Assembly (NCBI GenBank): GCA_009731375.1
Contig: BJOX01000211.1
Span: 296,782-324,524, forward strand
Reading direction: 5' to 3'
DNA: 27,743 nt
Source of the DNA: Paulinella micropora
Lineage: Eukaryota; Cercozoa; Imbricatea; Euglyphida
A model generated the notes under the pieces. The model was not told the DNA's origin. It searched no databases and saw only the letters and a list, made by a program, of their open reading frames with translations. Position numbers and translations under genes: made by a program. Positions 1 to 9,759 of this stretch are shown here, in pieces (position 1 is the first letter of the stretch; the number at the start of each line of letters is the position of its first letter).

Positions 1-20
1 CCCCCCCCCCCCCCCCCCCC
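1..20. repeat. Poly-C at window edge
   Basis: Twenty C residues in a row begin the window. Similar C or G homopolymers sit beside several N gaps further in, so this may also mark a contig edge. Confidence 0.7.
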
Positions 21-59
21 TCTCTTCCCAACGTCACTTTTTCTCTCATTCTCACATGC

Positions 60-471
60 ACAACTTTTACAGCCTTGGAGCAATCTCAGCCATTAATTTT
101 GGCAATACTTTTCGTTACATTCAATTCATAATTTCAACTGTATCCCTAAAAAAAGAGCTCGTGTCAAGCATGCGAAAACACAAAGAATCAGCTTCTAAGC
201 CCCTCGGGCACAACTCTTAGAGCCGTGGAGCATTCTCAGCCATTCATTTTGGCACTGCTTTGCCAGAATCTTCGCAAATCTCTACGGTTCACTACCTAGA
301 GCGCGTCCCGAGGTTGTGAAAACCTAAAATCAGCCTCTCAACTTTCTGGAACAACTTTGGGAGCCTTGGAGCATTCTTAGCCATTCATTTTGGTACCGGC
401 TAATTCGCTTCGGGTACGTACTATTGCGGGGCTGGGTTCCCGGGGGAAGGCTTCCCCACCTCCCCTCGGAC

Positions 472-505
<34 letters not shown>

Positions 506-579
506 NNNNNNNNNNCATAAACCCTTCTGGCACAACTCTTAGAGCCTTGAAGCATTCTCAGCCATTCATTTTGGCAATT
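60..579 (+). repeat. Diverged tandem repeat, about 145-bp period
   Basis: A 48-bp core starting ACAACT(C/T)TTAGAGCC and ending in CATTCATTTTGGCA recurs in the same orientation at about 60-107, 210-257, 351-398 and 532-579. Spacings are 150, 141 and 181 bp; the last includes a poly-C run and a gap. Sequence between the cores is also partly alike, for example AAAATCAGC before copies 2 and 3. This looks like an old satellite or a decayed interspersed repeat. No protein is evident. Confidence 0.7.
473..515. other. Poly-C run and 10-N assembly gap
   Basis: Thirty-three C residues run into ten Ns (506-515). The round gap size suggests a nominal placeholder, so the true distance is unknown. Confidence 0.9.
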
Positions 580-618
580 GCGGGGCTGGGGTTCCGGGAG
601 GGATCCCCGGACCCCCCT

Positions 619-1031
619 CCCCGGTCAACAGTACGTAGGTTTCAATTGCCGGAGGCACCGGCAAGTACTCCCAAAAACAATGAATTTTGGCGTTCAGGAC
701 ACTCCCCTAACGCAAATATTTGCGTGAATTCCAAAAAAACTGTCAGCATCAACATCGAGTCTGGGGCTAGCCACCCTGTCAATATGAGCTCCCAACTCCT
801 CCTGTTTGCCACAAACCATGATTTATTCCGACAGGGGTGCAGAATTTGGTTAAAAACAAGGAATTTTGGCATTCAGGACACTCCCCTAACGCAAATATTT
901 GCGTGAATTCCAAAAAAAGTATACCAGCATCAACATCGAGTCTGGGGCTAGCCACCCTGCAAAAGTGAGCCCCCAACTTCTTGGTTCCTACAAACCATGA
1001 TTTATGCTGACAGGGGTGCGAACATGCGGGG

Positions 1032-1036
<5 letters not shown>
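619..1036 (+). repeat. Left arm of large inverted repeat (about 180-bp satellite, forward)
   Basis: This arm holds two forward copies of a 179-bp unit. Each carries a perfect 16-bp palindrome, ACGCAAATATTTGCGT, at 710-725 and 889-904. The arm is the reverse complement of 1142-1746: its outer end (AATTGCCGGAGGCACCGGCA) and its inner end (ACAGGGGTGCG) both match the other arm. The inner end runs straight into poly-G. No gene is evident; open frames here are by-products of the repeat. Confidence 0.8.
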
Positions 1037-1067
<31 letters not shown>

Positions 1068-1100
1068 CCCCCCCCCCCCCCCCNNNNNNNNNNTGTGTTT

Positions 1101-1141
<41 letters not shown>
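1037..1141. other. Poly-G / poly-C, 10-N gap and (TG)n between the inverted arms
   Basis: A run of G is followed directly by a run of C, ten Ns (1084-1093) and a TG dinucleotide array to about 1141. This separates the two inverted arms and is a likely misassembly point. Confidence 0.85.
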
Positions 1142-1145
<4 letters not shown>

Positions 1146-1746
1146 CCCGGTCCACCCCAGCATTTCCGCACCCCTGTCGGAATAAATCATGGTTTATGGG
1201 AACGAGGAGGAGCTCATATTTGCAGGGTGGCTAGCCCCAGACTCGATGTTGATGCTGATACGATTTTTTGGAATTCACGCAAATATTTGCGTTAGGGCAG
1301 TGTCCTGAATGCCAAAGTTCCTTGTTTTTTTGGCCTATTTTTGCACCCCCTGTCCCTATAAATCATGGTTTGTGTGAACCAGGAGGAGTTGGGAGCTCAT
1401 ATTGACAGGGTGGCTAGCCCCAGCCTTGATGTTGATGCTGGTATAATTTTTTTGGAATTCACGCAAATATTTGCCTTAGGAGAGTGTCCTGAATGCCAAA
1501 ATTCCTTGTTTTTTGGCCTTTTTTTGCACCCCACATCCCTATAAATCATGGTTTGTGGGAACCAGGAGGAGTTAGGAGCTTATATTGGCATGGTGGCTAG
1601 CTCCAGACTCGATCTTGATGCTGATATAGTTTTTTGGAATTCACGCAAATATTTGCGTTAGGGGAGTGCCCTGAATGCCAAATTTCCTTGTTTTTTGGCA
1701 GTACTTGCCGGTGCCTCCGGCAATTGAACGTACCCTGTCGACGGGG
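1142..1746 (-). repeat. Right arm of large inverted repeat (about 180-bp satellite, reverse)
   Basis: Three reverse-oriented copies of the unit in 619-1036 lie head to tail. The 16-bp palindrome recurs at 1277-1292, 1461-1476 (one mismatch) and 1643-1658, giving periods of 184 and 182 bp. The outer boundary near 1746 mirrors the left arm's outer boundary near 619. A shorter extra copy of the outermost part follows at about 1848-1885. Confidence 0.8.
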
Positions 1747-1846
1747 CAGAGGGGGAGCCCCAGCCCTGCGATTGTACGTACCCGTTCTGGTCGCGGGTGG
1801 CACCCACACCGAAAATTGAGGTTTTTTGCCACCAGGCGCCCTTTGC

Positions 1847-1936
1847 GGCACCTCCGGCAGTTCAACGTACCCTGTCGAAGGGAAAGGGGGCGGGAGGGGG
1901 GGGGGGGGGGGGGGCGGGGGGCCCCCNNNNNNNNNN
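1847..1936. repeat. Partial repeat copy, G-run and 10-N gap
   Basis: Positions 1848-1885 resemble 1709-1746 (CCTCCGGCA then AACGTACCCTGTCGA). A long, slightly interrupted G-run from about 1887 leads through CCCCC to ten Ns at 1927-1936. Confidence 0.7.
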
Positions 1937-2044
1937 GGGGGGTCGGGGGGGCCCTCCAAAAAGTGATAAGAAGTGGGGCTGGCGGGGTTTGATGCGCGAA
2001 GCGCACCGGTAAACCATCCTTTCAGGTGTTGTCGCAGCCCCTAG

Positions 2045-2051
2045 TTATTAC

Positions 2052-2093
<42 letters not shown>

Positions 2094-2156
2094 TATTATT
2101 ATTATTATTATTATCATTATTATTATTATTATTGTTACTATTACTATTACTATTAC

Positions 2157-2228
<72 letters not shown>

Positions 2229-2268
2229 TATTATTATTGTTATCATTATCATTATTATTATCATCATT

Positions 2269-2328
<60 letters not shown>

Positions 2329-2346
2329 GTTATTATTATTGTCATT
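2045..2346. repeat. (ATT)n trinucleotide microsatellite
   Basis: About 300 bp of ATT/TTA triplets with scattered ATC, GTT and ACT variants. Poly-Ile and poly-Leu open frames on both strands come from this array and are not genes. Confidence 0.95.
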
Positions 2347-2434
2347 AACGTTGGCTGTTTTACCCAGATCATTTCATGAAAAGTGGCAAAGCCAAAATGA
2401 CAGGCCAAAAGTTTTCTGTTTTAAAACAAAAAGT

Positions 2435-2521
2435 GGACAAGGTCATCTTGAGTACATTAGTCGTTAGGCCAAAGACTGTGGCTGTTTGCGGGTAGAGATG
2501 GTACTCAAGATGATCTTGTCC
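2435..2521. repeat. 21-bp inverted repeat with 45-nt loop
   Basis: The arms 2435-2455 (starting GGACAAGG) and 2501-2521 (ending ATCTTGTCC) are reverse complements with a single mismatch. RNA from either strand could fold into a 21-bp stem. It may be a small foldback repeat or a hairpin RNA; the sequence does not decide which. Confidence 0.65.
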
Positions 2522-2981
2522 AGCGAGACAGGTCAGCATACCTTTTGACTCGTTTGATCACTCCTCACACACGCTATTTTTGAATAATAACTGACGTCTA
2601 ACTTCACTTCTGTAGTCGTTCAAAGTTTGTTTTTAGTGTAATTCAGGCCCACGCCTTTTCAACCTGTAACCGTTAAATGGCGTGCTGTCTGTTGCTCCCG
2701 CTTTCAGTTTTTTCTCTTTGCCTTCTTTCCGCATTCTTGTGTGTCTTCTGTACTTATCTTTTCTAGGGAGGGAAGCCATCTAATTTTTCTTATTCGGCTA
2801 ACGGGAAAAACGATAAAAATAATTTTCTTTGACAGTTGTTCTTGCGATTAGTTTCCCTGCATGCGCAGCTTGTTATCAATATCGATCTTGACAGTTTGAG
2901 GCTTAATGTTATCTGCCATGTCTTGTTTATTCATTTGCCTGTTTCTTTCAATCTTGTGTTGTGCTGCACTTAGCACTATGC

Positions 2982-2982
<1 letters not shown>
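2522..2982. other. Unique sequence without recognisable gene
   Basis: Mixed-composition DNA between the hairpin and the CT array. I see no convincing open frame, RNA gene or repeat. Confidence 0.5.
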
Positions 2983-3041
<59 letters not shown>

Positions 3042-3677
3042 CCTCCCTCCCTCCCTTCCTCCCTCCCTTCCTCCCTCCCTCCCTCCCTCCTCCCTCCCCC
3101 CCCTCCCCCCCTTCTCTCTCNNNNNNNNNNNNNNNNNNNNNNNNNNNNNNNNNNNNNNNNNNNNNNNNNNNNNNNNNNNNNNNNNNNNNNNNNNNNNNNN
3201 NNNNNNNNNNNNNNNNNNNNNNNNNNNNNNNNNNNNNNNNNNNNNNNNNNNNNNNNNNNNNNNNNNNNNNNNNNNNNNNNNNNNNNNNNNNNNNNNNNNN
3301 NNNNNNNNNNNNNNNNNNNNNNNNNNNNNNNNNNNNNNNNNNNNNNNNNNNNNNNNNNNNNNNNNNNNNNNNNNNNNNNNNNNNNNNNNNNNNNNNNNNN
3401 NNNNNNNNNNNNNNNNNNNNNNNNNNNNNNNNNNNNNNNNNNNNNNNNNNNNNNNNNNNNNNNNNNNNNNNNNNNNNNNNNNNNNNNNNNNNNNNNNNNN
3501 NNNNNNNNNNNNNNNNNNNNNNNNNNNNNNNNNNNNNNNNNNNNNNNNNNNNNNNNNNNNNNNNNNNNNNNNNNNNNNNNNNNNNNNNNNNNNNNCTCCC
3601 CCCCCCCCCCCCCCCCCCCCCTCTCTCTCGCTCTCTCTCTCTCTCGCGCGCGCGCGCTCACTCGCTCGCTCTCTTTC

Positions 3678-3708
<31 letters not shown>
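2983..3708. repeat. (CT)n / (CCCT)n / (CA)n array with 475-N gap
   Basis: CT dinucleotides pass into CCCT and CCTT repeats, then a gap of 475 Ns (3121-3595), then poly-C, CT, CG and CA dinucleotides to about 3708. Long open frames spanning the gap are artefacts of reading through Ns. Confidence 0.95.
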
Positions 3709-3713
<5 letters not shown>

Positions 3714-3893
3714 TGCACGCAAAAACAGACACGTACAATTTTATTTTACGCATGCAAATAACACACGAGCAACCGAGAGAGAGAGAGTCTGAGACGCATA
3801 CATACATATATACATACATAGAACATACATACCAAGCGTGCGTACCAGATCGTACCTCCACTTTGCTTGTGTGTCTTGGTTGCTTGTATATGA
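3709..3893. other. Spacer with partly CATA-rich sequence
   Basis: Mixed sequence with a short CATA-like tract near 3797-3835, between the CA and TATATG arrays. No gene is supported. Confidence 0.5.
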
Positions 3894-3927
3894 TGTATGT
3901 GTGTGTATATGTATATGTATATGCATT

Positions 3928-4001
<74 letters not shown>

Positions 4002-4093
4002 CATATGCATATGTATATGCATGTATATTTATATGTATATTTATATGTATACGTATATGCATATGTATTTGTATATGTATATGTATATGTTTG
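3894..4093. repeat. (TATATG)n hexanucleotide array 1
   Basis: About 200 bp of TATATG hexamers with some GCATATGCA and TTTATATG variants. Met-Tyr and Ile-Cys repeat frames here are not genes. Confidence 0.95.
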
Positions 4094-4156
4094 CTGGTCA
4101 CTCTCTGTCAGACCAACTGATTTCCATCTCTTCCGGCGCCGTGTATGAACAACAGG

Positions 4157-4211
4157 CACTTGTCGTCGCTGGGAACAGCTGCTTGTCGGTCTAGCCTCAT
4201 CTACAACACAG
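4157..4211 (-). repeat. Inverted copy of the small repeat at 4836-4946
   Basis: Read on the minus strand, this segment gives CTGTGTTGTAGATG, GGCTAGAC, AAGCAGCTGTT and CAGCGACG in order. The same motifs occur in the same order on the plus strand from 4846. It sits between the two TATATG arrays. Confidence 0.7.
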
Positions 4212-4216
4212 AAATT

Positions 4217-4355
<139 letters not shown>

Positions 4356-4417
4356 TATACATATTGTTTCTTGCACTTACGAAACAATGTCTACGAAGTA
4401 GGATCGTCTCGCTGACA

Positions 4418-4655
<238 letters not shown>

Positions 4656-4681
4656 GTTGGTGTTGTCTGTTTACTTACCAT

Positions 4682-4834
4682 GGACGAGTGAAACATTTCG
4701 GCCTTAAATTTTGGCAAAAAAATAACGTATCTTGCGGTTGCAAGACTAGGGAAGAATTCCGGCCACCCAAAGTTTTGTGCAAAAATTAGGTATTCTGCGG
4801 TCAAAAATCACTGGCCGAAATTTTTCACTCGTCC
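4682..4834. mobile_element. 153-bp MITE-like element
   Basis: Terminal inverted repeats of 22 bp, 4682-4703 (starts GGACGAGTGAAA) and 4813-4834 (ends CACTCGTCC), match with one mismatch. The internal 109 bp contain no gene. Length and inverted ends fit a miniature inverted-repeat transposable element moved by another element's transposase. I could not find a clear target-site duplication, so the superfamily is undetermined. Confidence 0.6.
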
Positions 4835-4835
4835 T

Positions 4836-4946
4836 TATCGTCTCACTGTGTTGTATATCTGGCTAGACTCAAAAGCAGCTGTTCTCAGCGACGGCTCACT
4901 ATCGTCTCACTGTCTTGTAGATGTGGCTAGACCCAAAAGCAGCTGT
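4836..4946 (+). repeat. 64-bp tandem duplication
   Basis: Positions 4836-4882 and 4900-4946 share TATCGTCTCACTGT, then TTGTA, GGCTAGAC and AAAAGCAGCTGT. A related inverted copy lies at 4157-4211. I did not find convincing tRNA-type A and B boxes, so calling it a SINE is not supported. Confidence 0.7.
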
Positions 4947-4994
4947 GCCTCACTATCGCCTTACGTCTCTTCGCCGCCCTCGCGGCCTTGGTAC

Positions 4995-5642
4995 ATATAC
5001 ACACACACAGATACATACATAAGTACATATTTACATACAAGGATCACATACGTACATACATACATACACATATACGGACAATGATTACATACATGCATGC
5101 ATACATACATACATACATACGTAGATATCCAGGTGCTGGTCATGACTCATCGTGTGGGGGGCCAGGTAATACATACATATCCATACAAACATACATCATA
5201 CATACGTGCATATCCAGGGTAATATGACTAATTGTGTGGGGAGCCAGGTAAGCATACATAAACACATACATACATACATGTCACATAAGTACATATACAC
5301 ATACAATGATTACAAGCATACATACATACATAAATACATACCAGGTGAGCCTGGCCTCGGCAGCACAGAGACATACACATAAGTACAAATATATATACAA
5401 TAATTACATACATACATACATACCAGGTAACCCGGGCTACATAAGAACATATATACATACAATAAGTACAAACAAACATACATACATACATACATACCAG
5501 GTGAGCCTGGCCTCGGCAGCACAGAGACATACACATAAGTACAAATATATATACAATAATTACATACATACATACATATATACATACAAACACACCGGTG
5601 ACCCTGGCTACATAAGTACATATGTACATATACATACAATAA

Positions 5643-5673
<31 letters not shown>

Positions 5674-6119
5674 CATACATACATACATACATACATACAT
5701 ACCAGGTGAGCCTGGCCTCCAGCACAGAGACATACACATAAGTATATATATACAATAAATAAATACATACATACATACATACATACATACCAGGTGAGCC
5801 TGGCCCCGGCAGCACAGTATACATAAGTACATATATACATACTATGATTACATACATACATACACACATACATCCATACATACATACCAGCTGAGCCTGG
5901 CCTCGGCCGCGCAGTATACATACATACAAAAGTACAAAAATACATACAATGATTGCATACATACACACATACATATACATTCATACCAGGTTAGCCGGGC
6001 CTCGGCAGCACAGAGACATACAATGATTACAAGCATACATGCACACATACATACGTACACACACGTACATACATACGTACATACATACGTACATACATAC
6101 ACATAAGTACATATATTCA
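4995..6119. repeat. Composite (CATA)n minisatellite with an embedded GC-rich unit
   Basis: CATA arrays are interrupted by a unit that in its best copies reads CCAGGTGAGCCTGGCC followed by TCGGCAGCACAGAGAC. Full or near-full copies start at 5341, 5497, 5702, 5790, 5887 and 5986. The first two are virtually identical for about 80 bp. Related CCAGGTAA and CCGGTGACC variants occur near 5130, 5213, 5424 and 5594. The Tyr/Ile/His repeat frames are not genes. Confidence 0.9.
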
Positions 6120-6126
6120 TACAATT

Positions 6127-6130
6127 ACAC

Positions 6131-6174
<44 letters not shown>

Positions 6175-6206
6175 GTCTATCTATCTATCTATCTATCTAT
6201 CCATCC

Positions 6207-6257
<51 letters not shown>

Positions 6258-6312
6258 AAAACAATCAACGAAAACATCGAGAGCGAATGGCGGCTTGAGC
6301 TGCTAGGTCTAC

Positions 6313-6352
<40 letters not shown>

Positions 6353-6476
6353 TTATCTATCTATCTATCTATCTATTTATCTATTTATCTATCGATCTAT
6401 CGATCTATCGATCTATCGATCTATCGATCTATCGATCTATCGATCTATCGATCTATCGATCTATCTATCTATCTAC

Positions 6477-6544
<68 letters not shown>

Positions 6545-6555
6545 CTATTCGTCCA
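6127..6555. repeat. (CTAT)n microsatellite, upstream block
   Basis: CTAT tetramers fill 6127-6255 and 6313-6555. Within the second block, about 6388-6463 is a higher-order CTATCGAT octamer array. The block ends directly at the 5' edge of the retroelement at about 6551. Confidence 0.95.
6264..6309 (+). repeat. 46-bp unit embedded in CTAT array, copy 1
   Basis: The segment ATCAACGAAAACATCGAGAG followed by GAGCTGCTAGGTC interrupts the CTAT array. A close copy lies at 10275-10315, again inside CTAT repeats, and a shorter one near 10147-10165. Confidence 0.75.
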
Positions 6556-7481
6556 TCGGACAAGAAGTGCCCCGAAAGAACCAACCGAAAGAAGAAAACG
6601 CCTGGTATTGCCATCAACACCAAGCGAATGGAAAGGCATTGAAGAAGAACTCCAATCCGCACTCCCTCTCATCCTCCCCTCCTCTCTCATCAAACGCCTG
6701 TCGTGTGACGAAGCAGTAGCGAAATTTGAAAGATATCTCTACGACTTCATATCACAACGGGTACCTCAAACAAAAACACAAGACCAAACTCATGAGCGCA
6801 AAAACCGCCACGCAACCCGGCTCCAAACAGAACTCACGCAGAACCGACAACAAAAACTGGTCCAAAAGAGACATCTGCGAGATCTCAAAAGGGTAGGTTC
6901 AATTCCAGCTGCTGTTGCAAAAAGCCTGCAAACAACTTGGCGAGTATTATTGAAAACCGGTAACCGCCTCCGCCGTCGTCTCAAGGAAGCAACTTTAAGC
7001 TCCGCTCAACGAAAAGCAAATACTCGCTTCCGAACTGACCCTCATAAGTTTGCCAAAAATCTGTTTCATCCCCCTTCAACCCAAACCACTTGCTCACTAT
7101 CCAAAGAAGACTGCGATTCCTACTTTCCCAACCTATACAAAGACGCTAATCGTGAACAAACCTACGTGCCCTTACCTGAGATGGTTCGCCCACCTCTACC
7201 AACTGTCCCCTTTGACCTCAAACCACCGTCCTTCTTGGAAACCAAAAGATCTATGCTTGCTAAGCGTAATGGTGCAGCCCCTGGCAGAGATGGTATTAGC
7301 TACCTTGTTTACAAGAGACTTCCCACCGCTTTATTTTTCTTACACAAACTCATTGTCAAGTGTTGGACAACTGATGTAGCTAACAGCTGGGCCCACGCTG
7401 CTATCTCCCTCCTTCATATGGACGGCGATCCACTTCAGGCCTCAAACTATCGTCCGATTGCTCTGACAAACTGCTCGGGTA
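6551..7481 (+). pseudogene. Retroelement ORF fragment 1: pre-RT region and RT motifs 1-2
   Basis: The open frame enters from the CTAT repeat without its own ATG; a first methionine is not a meaningful start. The first 200 or so residues are basic and Gln-rich. The 3' part reads [10 protein letters not shown] (from 7268) and YRPIALTN (7448-7471), which are the early conserved RT blocks in non-LTR elements. The matching sequence continues one frame over from about 7482, consistent with one extra A in the AAAGG at 7480-7485. The product would be the front of a single large RT-endonuclease polyprotein. Confidence 0.8.
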
Positions 7482-8373
7482 AAGGTATTTTTCTCTTTGT
7501 GGTCAAAACGCCTAGAGAGTTTTTTGCTGGATAACAAATACTTTGACAGAGCAAAACAAAAAGGTTTCCTCCGTAACGTTGCAGGATGCCCCGAACACAT
7601 TGCTGCAACAAAGGCTACCGTCAGAAATGCAAAAGATCACTATCGCCAACTGGTCATAGCATGGATTGGCCTAAAAAACGCTTTTGGAAGCGTAAATCAC
7701 AACTTGATCCAGTTCGCTCTCTGGTGGTACCACGTGCCCCCTATGTTTGCACGCATAATCTTCTTATATTATGAACTCTTGGTAGCCACAATCGAAGGGA
7801 AAGAATGGTCGTCAGAACCCTTTGTTTTTGCTGTGGGCGTCTTTCAAGGATGCTGCATCTCTCCTCTCCTTTTCAATATAGTTTTCAATTTACTACTTGA
7901 CCTCCTATCATCGTTGACCAAAACCAACGGATACCACTTCAAACACAAGAACTCAACGGATGAAGTAATTGTGCACGAAGCTGCCTATGCTGACGACCTC
8001 AAACTACACAGCCGATCCACGAAACACTGTCAATCGTCCATCAACATGATAGACAAATTTCTGACATGGACCAGAACAATGGCCGCGAAACCGCCCAAAT
8101 GCAAAAGCCTTGCTTTCAAATATTGGACTAAAGCCGACGACCATAAGGGTCTCAAACGGTTAATGCCGATATCGTTCCCACCTTTCGACCCCGCCCTTAC
8201 TATTACTGGCAAACCAATTGACTTCATCGCTGACAAGCCTTTCAAAGACCTCGGATGGATTGTCTATCATGACCTCAGCGAAAACGAACAACGAGCAGAA
8301 ATCCAAATGAAGTTCATTCTATCTATGCAAGCCATCGATAGCTGCTCGATCAATGGCTTTATGAAACTTTGGC
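7482..8373 (+). pseudogene. Retroelement ORF fragment 2: RT palm and thumb
   Basis: This frame carries RT motif A as IGLKNAFGSVNH (GGC at 7668-7670), motif B as FQGCCISPLLFN (around 7842) and motif C as AYADD (YADD at 7986-7997). In active relatives motif A has Asp where this copy has Gly, and that Asp binds a catalytic metal ion. GAC to GGC is one transition. YADD is intact. Near 8371-8376 homology passes to the next frame, so this frame runs on only into unrelated residues and stops at 8421-8423. The RT is therefore dead twice over. Confidence 0.8.
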
Positions 8374-9759
8374 TACCAACGCTATGCTGTCCAGTCACTT
8401 GCCTGGCCATTCCTCATTTATGACCTCTGCTTATCTTTCGCCAAAACCCTTGAGAAAATTGCGATCCGCTTCCTCAAAAAATGGGCCAATATCTACAAAA
8501 GAGCTCTGGTCTCTTGCCTTTACCGCCCACGCTCGAAATTCGGTCTACAGCTCCAGTCCATCGTCTCTTTTTACCAGCGACTTCAAATCAACCGTGCTCA
8601 AATGCTGAAGTACTGCCCAGATAAACACCTCTCGTCCATTTATGCGATGAACCTGACGAAACACGAAACATTTCGAACTATCTGGAAACCAGAGCCTGTG
8701 CTCGAAAAGCTTGAGGCACAAGTTGATTTTGAATTCAAACATCGAGGCCAATCCGATCATCTCGGACTTGGCCATGGTCGCTACCCAAAAGAACATTCCA
8801 TCACAGACCGCAAAGACAGGGTTTTAGAATTAGCTGCTGAGACAATACTTGAGACAACCACAGTGCATGACATGGACAAAGCCATGCAAGGGTGCTTCCT
8901 TCGTTTTGAAGACGCATGCCCCTTCGACCTCTCCTGGGCTCGCCTCATCGGAACCCGTAATCCCCGTTTAATCTCTTGGGTCATCAACGCAAGCACAAAC
9001 TCGGTTATTACCCCCGACCTTAGACGTCTGTGGGGAATCATTCCCAACAACAAGTGTGCTCTCTGTTCTGGTCAAGCACATTTATGTCACATCCTCTCCG
9101 GTTGCCATGTTGCCCTCAAACAAGGCCGTTATACCTGGCGTCACGACTCTGTGCTCTGCACTATTGAAGCTCCCCTTCAAAAACACATCGAGAGCCATAA
9201 CAAACGCTCCCCTATAGACCAAAATGAATCAAAGTCTATGTTTGTGAAAGAGGGCGAGCAGAAGCCTAAGGGGCAGTCATTTCATCGTCCATCTCTGCTC
9301 GACACCGCAAACGATTGGCAGCTCCAAACCCAATACACCGGTTCTGAGCAAGCCTTTCCTGTCCACATCTGTGTCACTGACCTCCGCCCCGATATTGTTG
9401 TCTGGTCATTGTCTACCAAGAAGTGTATACTGATCGAACTCACGTGCCCGGTCGAGGAAAACATCCTTGACGCACGAGCCTACAAGACCAACCGATACAA
9501 TGGGCTCAAATCTCAAATCGAGGACAACGGATGGACCTGCCACCTTCGACCAATCGAATGCGGGGCTCGCGGCATGGTATCGTTCTCTGTTCATCGATGT
9601 TTCCGCGCCTTGGGTTTTTCCCATCCCCAATCCAAATCCCTTTGCTTCAAGCTATCCTCCTGCGTAGCTCGTTGCTCTTTTGCGATTTATCGCTCCTGTG
9701 CAGTCAAAAATTGGACTAATCTTCCTCTAGTCCGTATCGGTGACTGCATTCCGTCATAG
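8374..9759 (+). pseudogene. Retroelement ORF fragment 3: Cys-His knuckle and restriction-like endonuclease
   Basis: This frame is open from about 8374 to the TAG at 9757-9759. A long helical stretch with Lys/Arg-rich segments is followed by CALC at 9055 and a further His and Cys, forming CX2CX7HX4C, then GRYTWRHD. The endonuclease follows: RPDIVVW at 9385, then IELTCPVEEN with Glu at 9436, then AYKTNRYNGL and GARG. In the R2 family this domain nicks target DNA to prime reverse transcription. All expected endonuclease residues appear present, so this third of the protein is better kept than the RT. Confidence 0.8.

Noticed and set aside
2022-2467. Long poly-Ile and poly-Leu open frames on both strands
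   Set aside because: They are direct translations of the ATT microsatellite and have no non-repeat domain.
2906-4120. Open frames of 250-400 codons spanning the 475-N gap
   Set aside because: Most codons are Ns and the rest is CT, CA or TATATG repeat.
4836-4946. tRNA-derived SINE
   Set aside because: No convincing A-box and B-box pair at the right spacing, and no A-tail.
5341-6030. Repeat-spacer layout resembling a CRISPR array
   Set aside because: The spacers are CATA repeats, the units differ in length and the genome is eukaryotic.
5228-6719. Tyr/Ile/Cys/His repeat proteins on both strands
   Set aside because: They are produced by CATA and CTAT arrays, which lack stop codons in several frames.
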